Origin: Crithidia expoeki
Lineage: Eukaryota > Euglenozoa > Kinetoplastea > Trypanosomatida > Trypanosomatidae
Direction of reading: 5' to 3'
Length of the DNA: 64,000 bases
Assembly (NCBI GenBank): GCA_900240875.1
Contig: OESE01000198.1
Span: forward strand, 310,001 to 374,000
Shown here: in pieces, positions 41,382 through 51,008 of the stretch
Layout of the letters: each line of letters opens with the position of its first letter
Position numbering within the stretch: position 1 is the stretch's first letter
Position numbers and translations under genes: made by a program
The notes under the pieces: generated by a model
Seen by the model: only the letters and a program-made list of their open reading frames with translations
Told to the model about the DNA's origin: nothing
Databases searched by the model: none

Positions 41382-44300
41382 ATGAGGCGATCGCTCGCAA
41401 CCACACTCGTCGTCCTGTGTGTGGCCGCGCTGCATCTCGCACTGCTTCCCTCACATGCTGCATCAAACTGCAAAGACCGCATCGAGGCGTATTACCTGCC
41501 CAACGGTGAGGACTACCGCGGCCGCGTCAACGTCACGGAAACCGGCCTCACCTGTCAGAAGTGGTCCTCGCAGTATCCAAACCCTCACGAAATTGCCCTC
41601 GACCCGGCTCGCGGCATCGGCGACCACAACTACTGCCGGAATCCGAACAGGCTCGAGCGCCCGGGTTGCTTCACAACCCAGCCGGGCGGCGGCTATGAAT
41701 TCTGCAACGTCGGCAGCGTCTGCACCGACTACCCGGTGGCGAAGGCGACGGTGCTGTTTTCGCCTCCGAGTGGGACAAAGTTGACGCAGGATGGGAGACA
41801 GAATTTTGTCAGCATCTCCTGCTACCCGCGGCCGTGCAGCGTGCACTACAGCCTCGGTGCGGAGAGCGTCGCATCCATGGCATCGCCGGTTTATACGTCG
41901 CCGCTACTGCTGCGGTCCAGCACGACGGTAAAGGCTTACGCGGTTTTCCAGACAGCCGAGGCGATGCGGGTGCAAGCTTCTTACACCGTCAGCCCCACCA
42001 CCACTGTCGCACCACCCACCCCAATGCAATTCATCCCCACAGACGCCGTGGTGTACGACCATCCGATTCTCGTACAGTTGCGTGGCGTCACAGATTACGA
42101 TCAAGTATTAATGTACTGGAACGACGACTTTGCGAACCCGACCGCGTACAGCGGCTCCTTCTGGCTCCATAACTCAACGAGCATTTTCGCAGTTGTAAAC
42201 GGGACTTACCTCGTGTCGGCCGCGTACAAAATGAACATCTCCACACCGCCGCTGTATGTATACCCTAATTCCGGCCGCTACGTGGGCGGCGTCTCAGTAC
42301 TGTTACAGGACCCGCAGCCGCCGTCGACCTATTACATGTACGTGAACGAATCGCAGGAGTGGGAGCTGCTGAAGGACCTGCTCTTCCAGTGGACGGAGGT
42401 GGGTACAAGCGTGCTCGACTTCCGCGCCCTGCACGTGCGCGGACTGGAGTCAAAGGCGCGTGTTGTGTACGAGGTTGTGGCGGCGCGCCCCCCGACCATT
42501 TCCCCTGACCCCTCCACCGCATACTTCCGCCCGGTCAACGTCACGTGTGCTTCTCCGATCCTCACGCCGCTGCTGCTGTCGGTTTACCGCGACGCATCGA
42601 TGCAACATGCAGTAGCTGAAGGCGTGTACTCGCTAGTGCTTAGCGCGCCGGGTAACTTCACAGTGACTTGCAGTTACGTCGATGATCTCGGCGAGATCCA
42701 CACTTCGACTGCCGTGGTGGAAATGGTGGCGGCGCCGCTGCGGGCCCCTACCTTCAGTCCCGAGTGCGGGGCTAAATTTCCCGCGATTGCCCTCGCCTTG
42801 CAGGTGCAACTGGACCTTTCTCTGCTGCTTCCCGGGGCGGAGCCCAGCTCGTGGTCGGTGTACGGCTCCGCTAGCGGTGGGGCGAGTATCCCGATGATCA
42901 CCCGTTCCAGCGATAACGAGGGCCTGTTCATCTATGACCTCCTTCCAGGTCCCGTCATCACACAGCCGACGCGGGTGAGGGTATCGATGACGGCCCACTC
43001 GCAAGACCCGCTGGAGTCAGACAGTGCCGTTGCCACCTGCGCCTACAACCTTTACCCGCGTGGCAACGCCACGACGCCGTTCTTCTCCGCCCGGCCGGCC
43101 TGCGCGACGACGACGGCGCCGGTTAGCGCGGCCTGCATCACGTTCCTTAAGGTGCAACTCACCAGCTGCCTCAACTTCTATTCGGCCGAGCTGCTCTCCG
43201 TCACCCCGGTGGGACCGTATGTGACCCTGCGCCTGACGGGACTTGCCGAGGCGATCCGACCGGACATGTACATCCGCATGGGCTGGTGCCTAGCCGCACT
43301 GCAGCAGCAACAGATTCTGTCCGAGCTTCGCAATGAAACAAGCAGGGATGTCGTCCTGGCGACGTCGTGGCACGTGGCGACGCCGACGCGCAAGGCGGCG
43401 CAGGTCTTCACAGGTCTTCCCGTCACGGTGCACATCGAAGGTTTCCACGCGGGCAGGGGAGCGTACCACATGGTGCGCAGCGAGTATAGCTGTGAGGACA
43501 TCGGCGTAGTTCCAGAGGCCATCCTCGCCAGCTCCCCATACGCCACCAGCACCACCACTACAGTGGACGATGGGTCGGCGTACATCACTTTCCGCCTCCA
43601 CGTCGGTGGCGCCTACAAGCTGTGCGCCTACATGGGGGATGCACTCTACACCGTGCCTTTCAGCGCATCACTGTCTGGTATTCTGTCCGAGGCGTGGACG
43701 CCATCTGACGCGACTTTTCTGGAGGTGGCGGTGCAGCCGTTCCCAACCGTGTCGGCTGTGCCGCCAGACGAGTGCGGTGGTCTCGTTCCGCCCTCCATGG
43801 AGGACACCCAGCTCGCCGTTGCGATGGCTGCCTTCCCCTCTGGCGCATTCAACACCCTTTCGTACTCGCGTGACAACGACGGGTGGGCCGCCGTGTCCCT
43901 TCCGGTGGATGCGGCGACAAAAGCGACAGGAGCGGTGAGACTCCCCGTCGGCCCTCTCAACGCGGCGTCGCGTTCCGTGCAGGTGCTGGACACCACCCTC
44001 GGGTCAACCACTGGTGCGGCACAGACCTGTGTCTTCTTCGTTTCCGCCAGCGGCAGTCTGACTGTGAGCACGCAGAGCATTAAGTATGTTTTCTACACGG
44101 TGAACACCACCGCCGTTCCGGCTGGGTCGACCGGGGTAATGCTTCTGCTGCAAGGCGCTTTCCAGCCTAACGAGCTAATCGAACTGGGCGTCTACGAGGT
44201 GCAGACAGGATCCTCGTTAGGTGTGGAAGATGTGTCAACGACGCAGCTCATTCGACGTGTGACGGCCCGCGCGTCTGCGGCCACGGGGTACAGGACAGCG

Positions 44301-44780
44301 CTGCCTGACGCTGTACTCGGCCTCACCGCAGGCAGCCGTTCGACGCCGTTTGTTATTCACGCCACCCTTGACGGCGTGCAGGTGACGGCGGCCCCGTCCA
44401 CCGTCGCGTTATCCCCGCTGTCACTAGCCATGGCAACGTGCGGGAACTGCACCTCAGGCCTCTGCCACGACGGCGCGTGCCTTTGCAAGAACCACAAAAC
44501 GAAGGTGGTGCATGTGTGCGGCAGCGGTGACGACGACGACAGCGGCAGCAATTTACCTTCGGTACGGCCGACGACAACGACGACGACCACCACCACTACC
44601 ACGGCGGCACCAGGCGATAACTTGAACCCTGCAAGCGTAGGCGAGCGTATTGGATTTCTGCTCATCTACTTAGGGTTGTTAGCCGCAATTGGAGCGTACA
44701 TCCTGATTTCAATTAAACGTGGTGGCGCGCGTCGTGCGAACGCGGTTCAGGCGGAGGAGATTGTCGTAGAGCCTGCGTAG
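41382..44780 (+). CDS. Type I surface protein with N-terminal kringle domain
   Basis: 1132 residues starting at 'MRRSLATTLVVLCVAALHLA', a clear signal peptide (cleavage likely near Ala26-Ala27). The open frame extends upstream to a GTG, but that stretch spans the splice signal. Residues 30-114 form a six-cysteine kringle: Cys30, 58, 85, 96, 108 and 114 with 'YRGRVNVTETGLTCQKW', 'HNYCRNPNRLERPGCFTTQP' and 'YEFCNVGSVC'. Residues about 118-205 resemble a chitobiase/FN3-associated repeat ('SPPSGTKL', 'YTSPLLLRSSTTVKAYA'). Further beta-rich repeats, a Cys-rich segment 'CGNCTSGLCHDGACLC' near 1055, an 11-Thr run and one C-terminal membrane helix with a short basic tail follow. Many NxT/S sites suggest N-glycosylation. 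Role unknown; adhesion or ligand binding is an inference. Confidence 0.85.
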   Translation: MRRSLATTLVVLCVAALHLALLPSHAASNCKDRIEAYYLPNGEDYRGRVNVTETGLTCQKWSSQYPNPHEIALDPARGIGDHNYCRNPNRLERPGCFTTQPGGGYEFCNVGSVCTDYPVAKATVLFSPPSGTKLTQDGRQNFVSISCYPRPCSVHYSLGAESVASMASPVYTSPLLLRSSTTVKAYAVFQTAEAMRVQASYTVSPTTTVAPPTPMQFIPTDAVVYDHPILVQLRGVTDYDQVLMYWNDDFANPTAYSGSFWLHNSTSIFAVVNGTYLVSAAYKMNISTPPLYVYPNSGRYVGGVSVLLQDPQPPSTYYMYVNESQEWELLKDLLFQWTEVGTSVLDFRALHVRGLESKARVVYEVVAARPPTISPDPSTAYFRPVNVTCASPILTPLLLSVYRDASMQHAVAEGVYSLVLSAPGNFTVTCSYVDDLGEIHTSTAVVEMVAAPLRAPTFSPECGAKFPAIALALQVQLDLSLLLPGAEPSSWSVYGSASGGASIPMITRSSDNEGLFIYDLLPGPVITQPTRVRVSMTAHSQDPLESDSAVATCAYNLYPRGNATTPFFSARPACATTTAPVSAACITFLKVQLTSCLNFYSAELLSVTPVGPYVTLRLTGLAEAIRPDMYIRMGWCLAALQQQQILSELRNETSRDVVLATSWHVATPTRKAAQVFTGLPVTVHIEGFHAGRGAYHMVRSEYSCEDIGVVPEAILASSPYATSTTTTVDDGSAYITFRLHVGGAYKLCAYMGDALYTVPFSASLSGILSEAWTPSDATFLEVAVQPFPTVSAVPPDECGGLVPPSMEDTQLAVAMAAFPSGAFNTLSYSRDNDGWAAVSLPVDAATKATGAVRLPVGPLNAASRSVQVLDTTLGSTTGAAQTCVFFVSASGSLTVSTQSIKYVFYTVNTTAVPAGSTGVMLLLQGAFQPNELIELGVYEVQTGSSLGVEDVSTTQLIRRVTARASAATGYRTALPDAVLGLTAGSRSTPFVIHATLDGVQVTAAPSTVALSPLSLAMATCGNCTSGLCHDGACLCKNHKTKVVHVCGSGDDDDSGSNLPSVRPTTTTTTTTTTTAAPGDNLNPASVGERIGFLLIYLGLLAAIGAYILISIKRGGARRANAVQAEEIVVEPA

Positions 44781-45993
44781 TCACGAATGCAACTAATATG
44801 TTCTGGAGGGCAAAACACAGAGTTTTTTTATGTGTTTTGCGTCTGCGAGGTAGTTGTGTGTGCTTGGATGGTTGACTAAAAGCAACATCAGTCGCGCTTG
44901 CACCACAGTGTGCACTTGACTATAAATGAAGCTGATCTTTTTGTAATTGTTTCCTTTTGGCAGCGGACTCTCAGGAGCTTTTGTTTGATGCTCTTGGTTT
45001 TTACTGTTTGCTAATTGTAATGCTTGCGGTCTTGTCGTTCCGCTTTTGTCGTCCCTGATCTACTGTACAACTCTCTGCACTGCCACCTCAGTGGCAACCT
45101 AAAAAAAAAGAGAAGCGCCTCAAGTGTGGGCTTTTTATCTCGCGCAATCGACAACTTGTGCGTTGGGGAATCGGTCCTCTAGTTTCTTTTGGAGAAGCAT
45201 TTTAGCTGTCAACATCTTTTTGTTGTCTTTGTAATCCACGAGTCGTGGTTCATTGTGGTTTAAATAAACGGAAGAGTGGCAGATGACAGTGGGTCCTCAT
45301 GAGGCAGCAGACGAAAGAAGGAACAACTTCTGGGCTTTTGAAAGCACTGCGTCGTTGTTGCTTGCTACGCTCTCGCGACGGCACATAGACCAAGCAGAGC
45401 CTTCTTTTGCTGTTTCTTATCGATTGTCCCTCCACTTCTTAAGCTTCTCATCCTTGCTTTTTTCATCCGCAATCAATTGCGACACACCGTTGTCCAAGGT
45501 TTGTGAAAACCACAATTAAAAAAAGGTGCGTGCTCCTTCACTTGATTGCCATCCAGTACGTTACTACCTTTGTGTTGATTCTTTCAAGTAAAACCTCTTG
45601 TTTTCGACTCGAAGCAGTTGCGTATCCTCTTCCCTTCCACAATCAAGTAATTTGAGCGCTGGAAGTCCCCTGTTTCTGCAGTTTATCTTCCTCTCTTTCG
45701 TACTCTGTTTTCTACTCTTTAGAACAACTTGTCGTGACGTGCGCATTACCTCCATTCTTTTTTATCCTCCATCATCTCTTCGACGTACTGATAAGGGAGC
45801 GGCATCAGTGGGGCATCGTGCAAAGTGCACTGCAGGGCACAAATCCTCTGTTCTCTCCTCTATTTGCTGTTTCTTTTCTCTCCACTCGCTGCTCAGTTAG
45901 GCGTGCGGAGTTGCTCTCTATTTTACTTGTTTTCTAATATTATTTACAGAGCCGGTTTATTTATCTTCCTTCTCCTTTTTTAAGTGTAGCTTC
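44781..45993. other. 1.2 kb spacer, no gene seen
   Basis: AT-rich 3'UTR-like first half and CT-rich second half (45580-45980). The sequence 'ccttctccttttttaagtgtag' lies just before the next start codon and is a probable acceptor region. Confidence 0.65.
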
Positions 45994-46386
45994 ATGTGTG
46001 CGCAAGTGACCTCCTCCCTCGCGAAGCGCAAGGACCAGGCAATTCACGTGCCGGTGGCGGCGGTCTCGCCGTCGTGGAACCAGGTGGACTCGCCAGCTGC
46101 GCCGGTTTTCGATGACGACGCCATAGCCTCCGAAGACGAGCTACGTGCCTGGGCCGACCTCGACCGTCCGGAAACGCCGTCGCTGGGCTCCACGAGTCGG
46201 CCAAACCGCCTCCCGAGGCGCTACCAGGGCGTTTTCCAAGAGCGGTACCTTCTTTTGATTATGGTGATAATCTTCCTTTTGTTTCTCGCAGCCACCCTCC
46301 AGGCTGATACGAAGACTGAGCTGGAGAACATTAAGCGCATGTACCACGTTGACGAGTCGGTGCAGCCCCTTCCCCGCGGCAAGTAA
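45994..46386 (+). CDS. Small single-pass membrane protein of unknown function
   Basis: 130 residues. The first 75 are hydrophilic with a Pro/Ser/Asp-rich stretch and a basic patch 'RPNRLPRRYQG'. One strongly hydrophobic helix follows ('YLLLIMVIIFLLFLAATLQ', about 85-103), then a 27-residue polar end. No signal peptide, so it is probably a tail-anchored-like or type II/III membrane protein. GC-rich codons contrast with the AT-rich spacers, and the ATG comes right after a pyrimidine tract and AG. I recognise no family. Confidence 0.75.
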   Translation: MCAQVTSSLAKRKDQAIHVPVAAVSPSWNQVDSPAAPVFDDDAIASEDELRAWADLDRPETPSLGSTSRPNRLPRRYQGVFQERYLLLIMVIIFLLFLAATLQADTKTELENIKRMYHVDESVQPLPRGK

Positions 46387-47902
46387 AGAAACAGCTGGGA
46401 GCCGATGACTAATAGAAAAAACAAATTCAATAGCGACAGTAAGTAAACCAGACCGTTTTGCGGATGGCTAAGTGGGCTGATGTACAACTTTCTACGTGTG
46501 TGTTTAACTAATTATATGAAGCATGCTAAACACCCTTTCCTTTTTTCCTTTGTTCGTGTGCTGGTCCACTACCAACTCTGCTGCCGTCTAGCAAATTAAA
46601 AAACAAAAAACCCTCGGCTGTTCTCAACCTGCACCAAGGACTGCATCGTAAACAAAGATATAGTTAATTTCTTAGATAAGGAGGAAGGCACATCTGGTAT
46701 TAGCTGGAAGGCGCTAACTAGAAAGCTGAGAGTTTCGTTTAGGTCTCTCTGTTTTGTGTTCTGTTGTGGTCACTGCCGTTTCTTTTTTTCCCTTTTCAGC
46801 TCCTCGTGTCCAAGTGATAACACTGTAAAGTTACTCGCTCTGCGCGCTCTCGTGCTTCCAGAAAGAGGAGATGACTCAAAGCAGGGACCAACGACAGCTG
46901 TTCTGAAGATTGCAGGTGCGACTGGTGCGACTTTAGCTCGCTTTCTCCCTTCGGTTTTTGTTTTTCCTTTTTTCCCTTTGTAGCCTTTCGATTGTTTTCC
47001 CTTCACCCCTCGTAAATAAATTCCCTTCAACGACAGCAGCTTAGTACTTATTGCATTTTTTTTTGTGTCTTCTCTTTTTCTGTTTTCTCGTCCACGTCTG
47101 AAGGCGTTCCGCCACGCCCGATGACGAAACAACAACGCGTGAACGTGCGTGCTGGACCGGTCAAAGAAAAGAAAACGAAACGGTAGCAAGAGCTCTATGC
47201 CGCATTCCTTTTTCTCGGCCGTGTTTCTCCTCGCTTCCACTGTAGTTTGAGTACGTTTTCCTTTCTCTTCTGCAGGACGTCGCATGAAGTGTCTTCTCTG
47301 CCGTGATTGCCTTATACGGTCGTTGCGTTTTTCCTTCTTTTTACGAGAGTGTTCGAAACCGTGGTGTTGAGGGGCGAAGGGGAATTTGTCTTCGCCTTTC
47401 CCTACTGTCGTTGTTTTGTCTGTAATGCAGCGATCTTAGCTGTTTCACCTTCGCTTTTTCTTCCCTCTTCGTTTGCGTTCTGTGCGCTTGAGTTTTCCTC
47501 TCGTTGGCCTGCGCGCTGTGCGCGTCTTTGTTGTGTTTCACGTGCACTTGCGGTATTTTGAAAGCTGGCAATGACGCCGTTGATGATCCCGGATTAAGCT
47601 CAGGGTTTCGCCCGATGTGAATCTTCACTGAGTTTCTGAGAAAAATGGTTTGCACTAATGAACGTTTTTTTCTTAGCGCGTGTACAAAGATGCCGACGTG
47701 CTGCGTGTTGTAATAGCCGCTACTGTGGTTTGCTAAACGGTGACTGATAGGGCTGAAAGACGGTGTGCTGATCCTTACGCTTTCTTCGGTTTCCTTTCAT
47801 TTGTTCCCTTTGCCTCCCCCGCCAGTGCGTCAACACTTACCCGCTGCAACGCACACGGCCAGATGTTAGCAATCAAAGTCACAACCCATTCCCCAAAAAA
47901 CA
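46387..47902. other. 1.5 kb spacer, no gene seen
   Basis: Alternating T-rich and mixed sequence. Open frames of 60-170 codons on both strands are Lys/Arg- or Phe/Ser-rich products of purine or pyrimidine tracts. The leader before the next gene has CT-rich tracts at about 47770-47820. Confidence 0.6.
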
Positions 47903-48658
47903 ATGGAAGAACATACAAAATTTAAGTTAGACAACGAGGAGATCCGGCGCCAGTGGCAGCGGTATCGGCAGCGCCAGTACCAGTACCGGCTCGTTGCCAG
48001 CTGTATCATTCGCACAGCCATCTGGTTACTCAGCGTGTACTTGACGCACGCCTGGAACTATCGCGCGGTCCCCTTCTATCTCTTATTGTCCATTATTGTC
48101 TTTATTCTAGTTCTTTCGTACGGCGGAGACAAGATGCAGAGCAATGTTTCGGCACCGCCTCGCAAGCGTCACGTTGACGCAGCGGAAGTAAGGAACGGAA
48201 ACACCAATAGCTACAATGATCAGCTCAGTACTGAAGAGGTAGGGAATGATACCGTTGTAGATCGTGGTGTGCAGCCGCAGCGAGAACACGGTGTCCGTCG
48301 CCGCACAACAAAGCGCAGAGATAACGGCAACGCAGTGAACACGTCAAATTCTGCACACCAGGCACCATCAGAGCATCTTGAAGGACAGCTGAGGACACCT
48401 AATCGGGTCGTAGAAGAAAATACGGCATTATTTGACGGCGTTCTTACGCAGTCGCAGCAGCATGCGTTGCTCCGCGCGATGCAGCTGCTCCGTACCCCTG
48501 GGGCGACGCGGTGTGCCATGGACCCGAGCTTCCGTCGCATGTTAGTGAATATGGAGCTTGACGACTGTGTCTCCTGCGTTTGCGGAAGCGGAGCGAAGTT
48601 TGGTGCGTGCTGCCTGGCTGTTAAGGAGCAACTGCTTGGCGTTCTAGAAACTGAGTAA
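47903..48658 (+). CDS. Membrane protein with C-terminal SEC-C zinc motif
   Basis: 251 residues. Two closely spaced hydrophobic helices lie near the N-terminus (about 31-48 and 53-72), followed by a long polar, poorly ordered region. The C-terminal end reads 'CVSCVCGSGAKFGACC', which fits the SEC-C motif CxCxSGxxxxxCC/H known from the SecA tail and from many otherwise unrelated proteins, where it binds zinc. The arrangement suggests an organelle or ER membrane anchor with a cytosolic zinc-binding tail; the partner is unknown. It is the first ATG after the acceptor region. Confidence 0.75.
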   Translation: MEEHTKFKLDNEEIRRQWQRYRQRQYQYRLVASCIIRTAIWLLSVYLTHAWNYRAVPFYLLLSIIVFILVLSYGGDKMQSNVSAPPRKRHVDAAEVRNGNTNSYNDQLSTEEVGNDTVVDRGVQPQREHGVRRRTTKRRDNGNAVNTSNSAHQAPSEHLEGQLRTPNRVVEENTALFDGVLTQSQQHALLRAMQLLRTPGATRCAMDPSFRRMLVNMELDDCVSCVCGSGAKFGACCLAVKEQLLGVLETE

Positions 48659-49057
48659 GGGTGCTTAGTGTTGACTTCCTGGGATAGCAGAATAGGCGAA
48701 AGGTGATTGATTTCTGCTATGAGATTCAAAAGAAAAGAAGAACAGCAAAACACTTGCTGCCGTTGAAACAAACAACATGAGTAGTTCCGCAGACTGTACA
48801 TAACGACCTGCCCTCATGCCGGTCTTCCCAGTTAAGGCGGGAGGCAGTAATCTTTTCTCCCACCCACGTTTCTTTCTTTCCTTGCGTTTTATCTTTTATA
48901 ATCTCTTTCTCGAAAACGGTTTGCAACAGTTGTGCGACGCCTGTATATTCCCTCTTTGCATCAACAGGATATATATACGTACGTACATACATAAAACGTG
49001 CCAAACTTGGCTACGTCAGCGTTGCTGTTGTCACGCAAGCTTTTTCTCGTCTAAGAA
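48659..49057. other. Short spacer, no gene seen
   Basis: About 400 bases with a CT-rich tract at 48860-48910. A 272-codon frame starting at 48816 runs through this spacer into the next gene in a different frame. Its tail is Arg/Pro/Thr/Ser-rich shadow sequence, so I do not call it. Confidence 0.65.
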
Positions 49058-50242
49058 ATGCTGTTGCTGTCGTGTATCCGCCTCACCTCACTGCACAATC
49101 GTCGACGGTGGGAGCAGCGCATTGTCTCACTGCTATCGGAGAACAAAGAAGAGAGTGTGGACGCTGTGGCAAAGCGGTTTCAACGCGTTTACCAAGAACG
49201 ACGCTACACACCTGTTGAAGAAGCGTTTCCCCCGCTTGCTTCGTCCTCCTCCTCCTCCTCTACCGGCGGCAAGGAGGCAGCCGCGGCCGCAGTTGCTCCT
49301 TTTCCCATTCCTTCTTCTGCTACAACCTTGCACGCACCAGTGGCACAACCTGCCCATCCGCAGGTCTTACGGGCCACATTCCTCGGCCCACAGAACGTGG
49401 GGAAAACATCGCTGGTCAACGCCCTCGCGCTCAGTAACGTGGGTGCGGTCAGCAACCGCTACGGTAGCACGAAAGACTGGACGAAAGCCGTCGCAACGGT
49501 GCACGATACACAGTTACTCCTTCTCGACACACCAGGCATCGTGCTGCGTGACACGCAGCGTACCCGCCGTAAGTTCGCCTCGGGCACAGCGAAGGCGTAC
49601 GACTCCCTCTTTGTGTCCGATCTCGTCGTGCTGACTTTGCCGGTTGGCGTGGGTTTTGTGGAGAAAGAGCATAAGACCATTGCATCGGAGGTGGTTCGCC
49701 GGGCCGCAGGCCGCGACTTGCCCGTGGTACTCGTGATGACGATGATGGACAAGGTGCAGACGCCGCGACACCGAGAGCTGTATTTCGCGCTGCGCACGGA
49801 CCTCGAGTCGATGGGACTACCCGTGGCGACGACACACGAGGTCAGCGTGAAGGGCGGGACGGGGCTGGTGGAGTTGAAGGACTGCTTGTGCCAGTACGCG
49901 AAACCGGGACCGTGGGAGCATTACAGGCGCGAGGTGACTGATTTAAACCCGCCGCAGCGCGTGTCGGAGTTGCTACGGCAGACGTTTATGGAGCTGCTCC
50001 CTCACGAAATTCCCCACTGCATGCGACACCGTGTTTTGGGCTGGACGCGCAAGGAGTCCGGCACGACGGAAGTGGTGGTGGAGGTGTTCTTTGATCGCCC
50101 GGCGTACATGTTTACGTTCTACTCGAAGCTAGAGGCGATTTGCTTGCGTGCGCAGCAGGTGACGGAGCGGGAGTTGGCCCCGCAGCGATTTCGCTTTGTC
50201 TTTCAAGCCTTCATTGCCCCTGGAGGCATATCCAGCTCGTGA
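49058..50242 (+). CDS. Era-like GTPase, probably mitochondrial ribosome assembly factor
   Basis: 394 residues. An N-terminal extension of about 100 residues with a basic start and a Ser run is consistent with mitochondrial import. GTPase motifs: G1 'GPQNVGKTS' (from Gly110), G2 region 'NRYGSTKDWTK' where Era has RxQTTR, and G3 'LDTPG'. At G4, 'VMTMMDKV' (Thr228 to Asp231) replaces the usual NKxD. The C-terminal part beginning 'LLPHEIPHCMRHRVLGWT' follows the KH-domain plan of Era ('EIPYSV...'), but the GxxG loop is not evident. Era proteins bind the 3' end of small-subunit rRNA and assist assembly; the mitochondrial assignment is inferred from the extension and from family knowledge. Confidence 0.85.
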   Translation: MLLLSCIRLTSLHNRRRWEQRIVSLLSENKEESVDAVAKRFQRVYQERRYTPVEEAFPPLASSSSSSSTGGKEAAAAAVAPFPIPSSATTLHAPVAQPAHPQVLRATFLGPQNVGKTSLVNALALSNVGAVSNRYGSTKDWTKAVATVHDTQLLLLDTPGIVLRDTQRTRRKFASGTAKAYDSLFVSDLVVLTLPVGVGFVEKEHKTIASEVVRRAAGRDLPVVLVMTMMDKVQTPRHRELYFALRTDLESMGLPVATTHEVSVKGGTGLVELKDCLCQYAKPGPWEHYRREVTDLNPPQRVSELLRQTFMELLPHEIPHCMRHRVLGWTRKESGTTEVVVEVFFDRPAYMFTFYSKLEAICLRAQQVTERELAPQRFRFVFQAFIAPGGISSS

Positions 50243-51008
50243 GACCAAAACCAAAAGTAATAGCATTTGTTGTGTGTGGGGCAGTGGCGTCGCAACGCCG
50301 TGGGAAGTGGGTGTCTAGGTGGTGGCGTGGCTTCAGCTAAATCTCCGTTGACGTGCTCCGTTTTTTTGTTCACACGCTACCTCTCATTTCTTTGCGCCTC
50401 AATGCACAATCCACTAGCCGCTGCGCTTCCGCGATAACACCACCGGATCACGTGCGTTGTACCGAAAAAAAAAAAGGTGCGGACTTTAAAAGTCAGCGCA
50501 AACAAACGTAGCTGAAAGCGGTCGAGTGATGCTGAGGCGTAGACATGCGACATGTCCCCAAATTTGTTAAAGGTTTATGCGTCCTTTGCGGCAACTCTTG
50601 CCACGTTCCCTTTCACTATCTCGAACGCTGGAGAGTCGCGCTTATACAGATATTTGCTTGTGTGTGTTGAAGAACTATGTGGTGACACCATTAAAAGAAA
50701 TACGCTCCAGAGCTTCTTCTTGCATCAGCTGCTCCACAGGGCCTTCTCTCCCTCGCCACCATTTCCTCATTTCTTTTGATTGCGCAGTACTTGTACGGTA
50801 CCAACGTTTTCTTTTCCCTCCCTCAGAGAGGAGCGGCACTTGGTTGTTTCTTCTCCAGAGCTTTTGTGGGAGGTAGCAGATTGTCTGGATCGACTAACAC
50901 TCCTCTTGGGCGGTAGCAAAGACAAACCACAACTGTGTCACAGAGCTGCAGAAAAGTGTTAACGCAACCCAACGCTTTACAACCTTCTTGTCGTTTCTTT
51001 GATTTGCA
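50243..51008. other. Spacer, no gene seen
   Basis: About 770 bases with an A-run near 50465 and CT-rich tracts at 50735-50830. No coding character. Confidence 0.65.

Noticed and set aside
48816-49634. 272-codon open frame overlapping the Era-like gene
   Set aside because: It overlaps a gene with clear GTPase motifs in another frame, and its second half is Pro/Arg/Ser/Thr-rich shadow sequence.
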